From Bacteroidota bacterium (lineage in GTDB: Bacteria > Bacteroidota > Bacteroidia > Chitinophagales > Chitinophagaceae), in contig JAUZOA010000013.1 in the NCBI GenBank assembly GCA_030706685.1, positions 33,507 through 97,506 of the forward strand: 64,000 bases of DNA, written 5' to 3'. The notes under the pieces are model-generated. The model was not told where the DNA came from. It saw only the letters and a program-made list of their open reading frames with translations, and did no database searches. Below, piece after piece: positions 63,917 through 64,000 of the stretch. How positions within the stretch are numbered: position 1 is the first letter of the stretch; every line of letters begins with the position of its first letter. A program made the translations under genes and the position numbers.

Positions 63917-64000
63917 CAGCAATGAGGATGTATCAGGTCATTCCGGGTCAATCAATTTCGATCATTTCCCGGTGGCTAATCTCCAAGCCTCGCGTCCGCA

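Noticed and set aside
63611..63922. 103-codon minus-strand frame in the repeat island
   Set aside because: Most of it is made of the repeated CCTCTTTGCC words read in frame (for example KRTHRGSIEEAKRR), with no domain and no good start context.

Overview
This 64 kb window is a chromosomal segment of a Bacteroidota bacterium, most likely a Chitinophagaceae-like member of the Chitinophagales. The evidence is the gene content: TonB-dependent and OMP beta-barrel receptors with carboxypeptidase-like N-terminal domains, an OmpA protein with thrombospondin type 3 repeats, a DUF5686 protein, DUF3822 next to rsmD, a DUF2027-Smr protein and a BlaI/M56 pair. Promoters also fit the phylum: the -7 box TAnnTTTG recurs just upstream of start codons, while purine-rich ribosome binding sites are rare. 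No rRNA operon, prophage, insertion sequence or CRISPR array was seen. RNA genes are a tRNA-His (GTG) and the RNase P RNA, both supported by their folding and by a -7 box at the expected distance.

Layout. 1-5.7 kb: end of a Gly-rich protein, an ALDH7-type aldehyde dehydrogenase, an OmpA/TSP3 protein and a subtilisin-like protease. 6.0-9.6 kb: a four-gene cassette of carbamoyltransferase, SGNH hydrolase, a 49-residue DUF5989 membrane protein and an SxtJ-like membrane protein. 9.7-14.2 kb: acetyltransferase, DinB-like protein, C-terminal processing protease, tRNA-His and DUF445. 14.3-20.6 kb: an outer-membrane receptor, then a sugar oxidoreductase with two glycosyltransferases. 20.5-24.3 kb: ftsE, then a BlaI repressor with a very unusual M56 partner. 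24.6-31.3 kb: purM, ribF, a lipoprotein, holA and two paralogous coiled-coil membrane proteins. 31.4-41.4 kb: a TonB receptor, purC, a small lipoprotein, a lactonase, trhO, DUF5686 and a small membrane protein. 41.4-49.9 kb: penicillin acylase, phytase-like esterase, a radical SAM/AlkD repair pair, VOC protein, two lipoproteins and a CPBP protease. 50.0-53.2 kb: rnpB and three minor genes. 53.2-61.3 kb: amino-acid permease, polyprenyl synthase, RNase R, lpxK, 5-FTHF cyclo-ligase, rsmD and DUF3822. 61.5-63.4 kb: MATE transporter and VOC protein. 63.4-64 kb: a G+C-rich, repeat-rich stretch with a decayed gene.

The strongest candidate for something undescribed is the gene at 21720-24323. It fuses a BlaR1-like M56 antirepressor protease to a complete N-acetylmuramoyl-L-alanine amidase domain, placed where BlaR1 carries its penicillin sensor, followed by a plug-like segment and two TonB-C-like domains. 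It is translationally coupled to a BlaI-type repressor whose promoter is covered by two palindromic operators. This suggests a cell-wall sensing switch in which the sensor is itself a peptidoglycan hydrolase. Second is the carbamoyltransferase cassette, which matches the sxtI/sxtJ/sxtK association known from saxitoxin clusters but here includes an SGNH hydrolase. Several families of intergenic hairpins and word-like repeats are also described.
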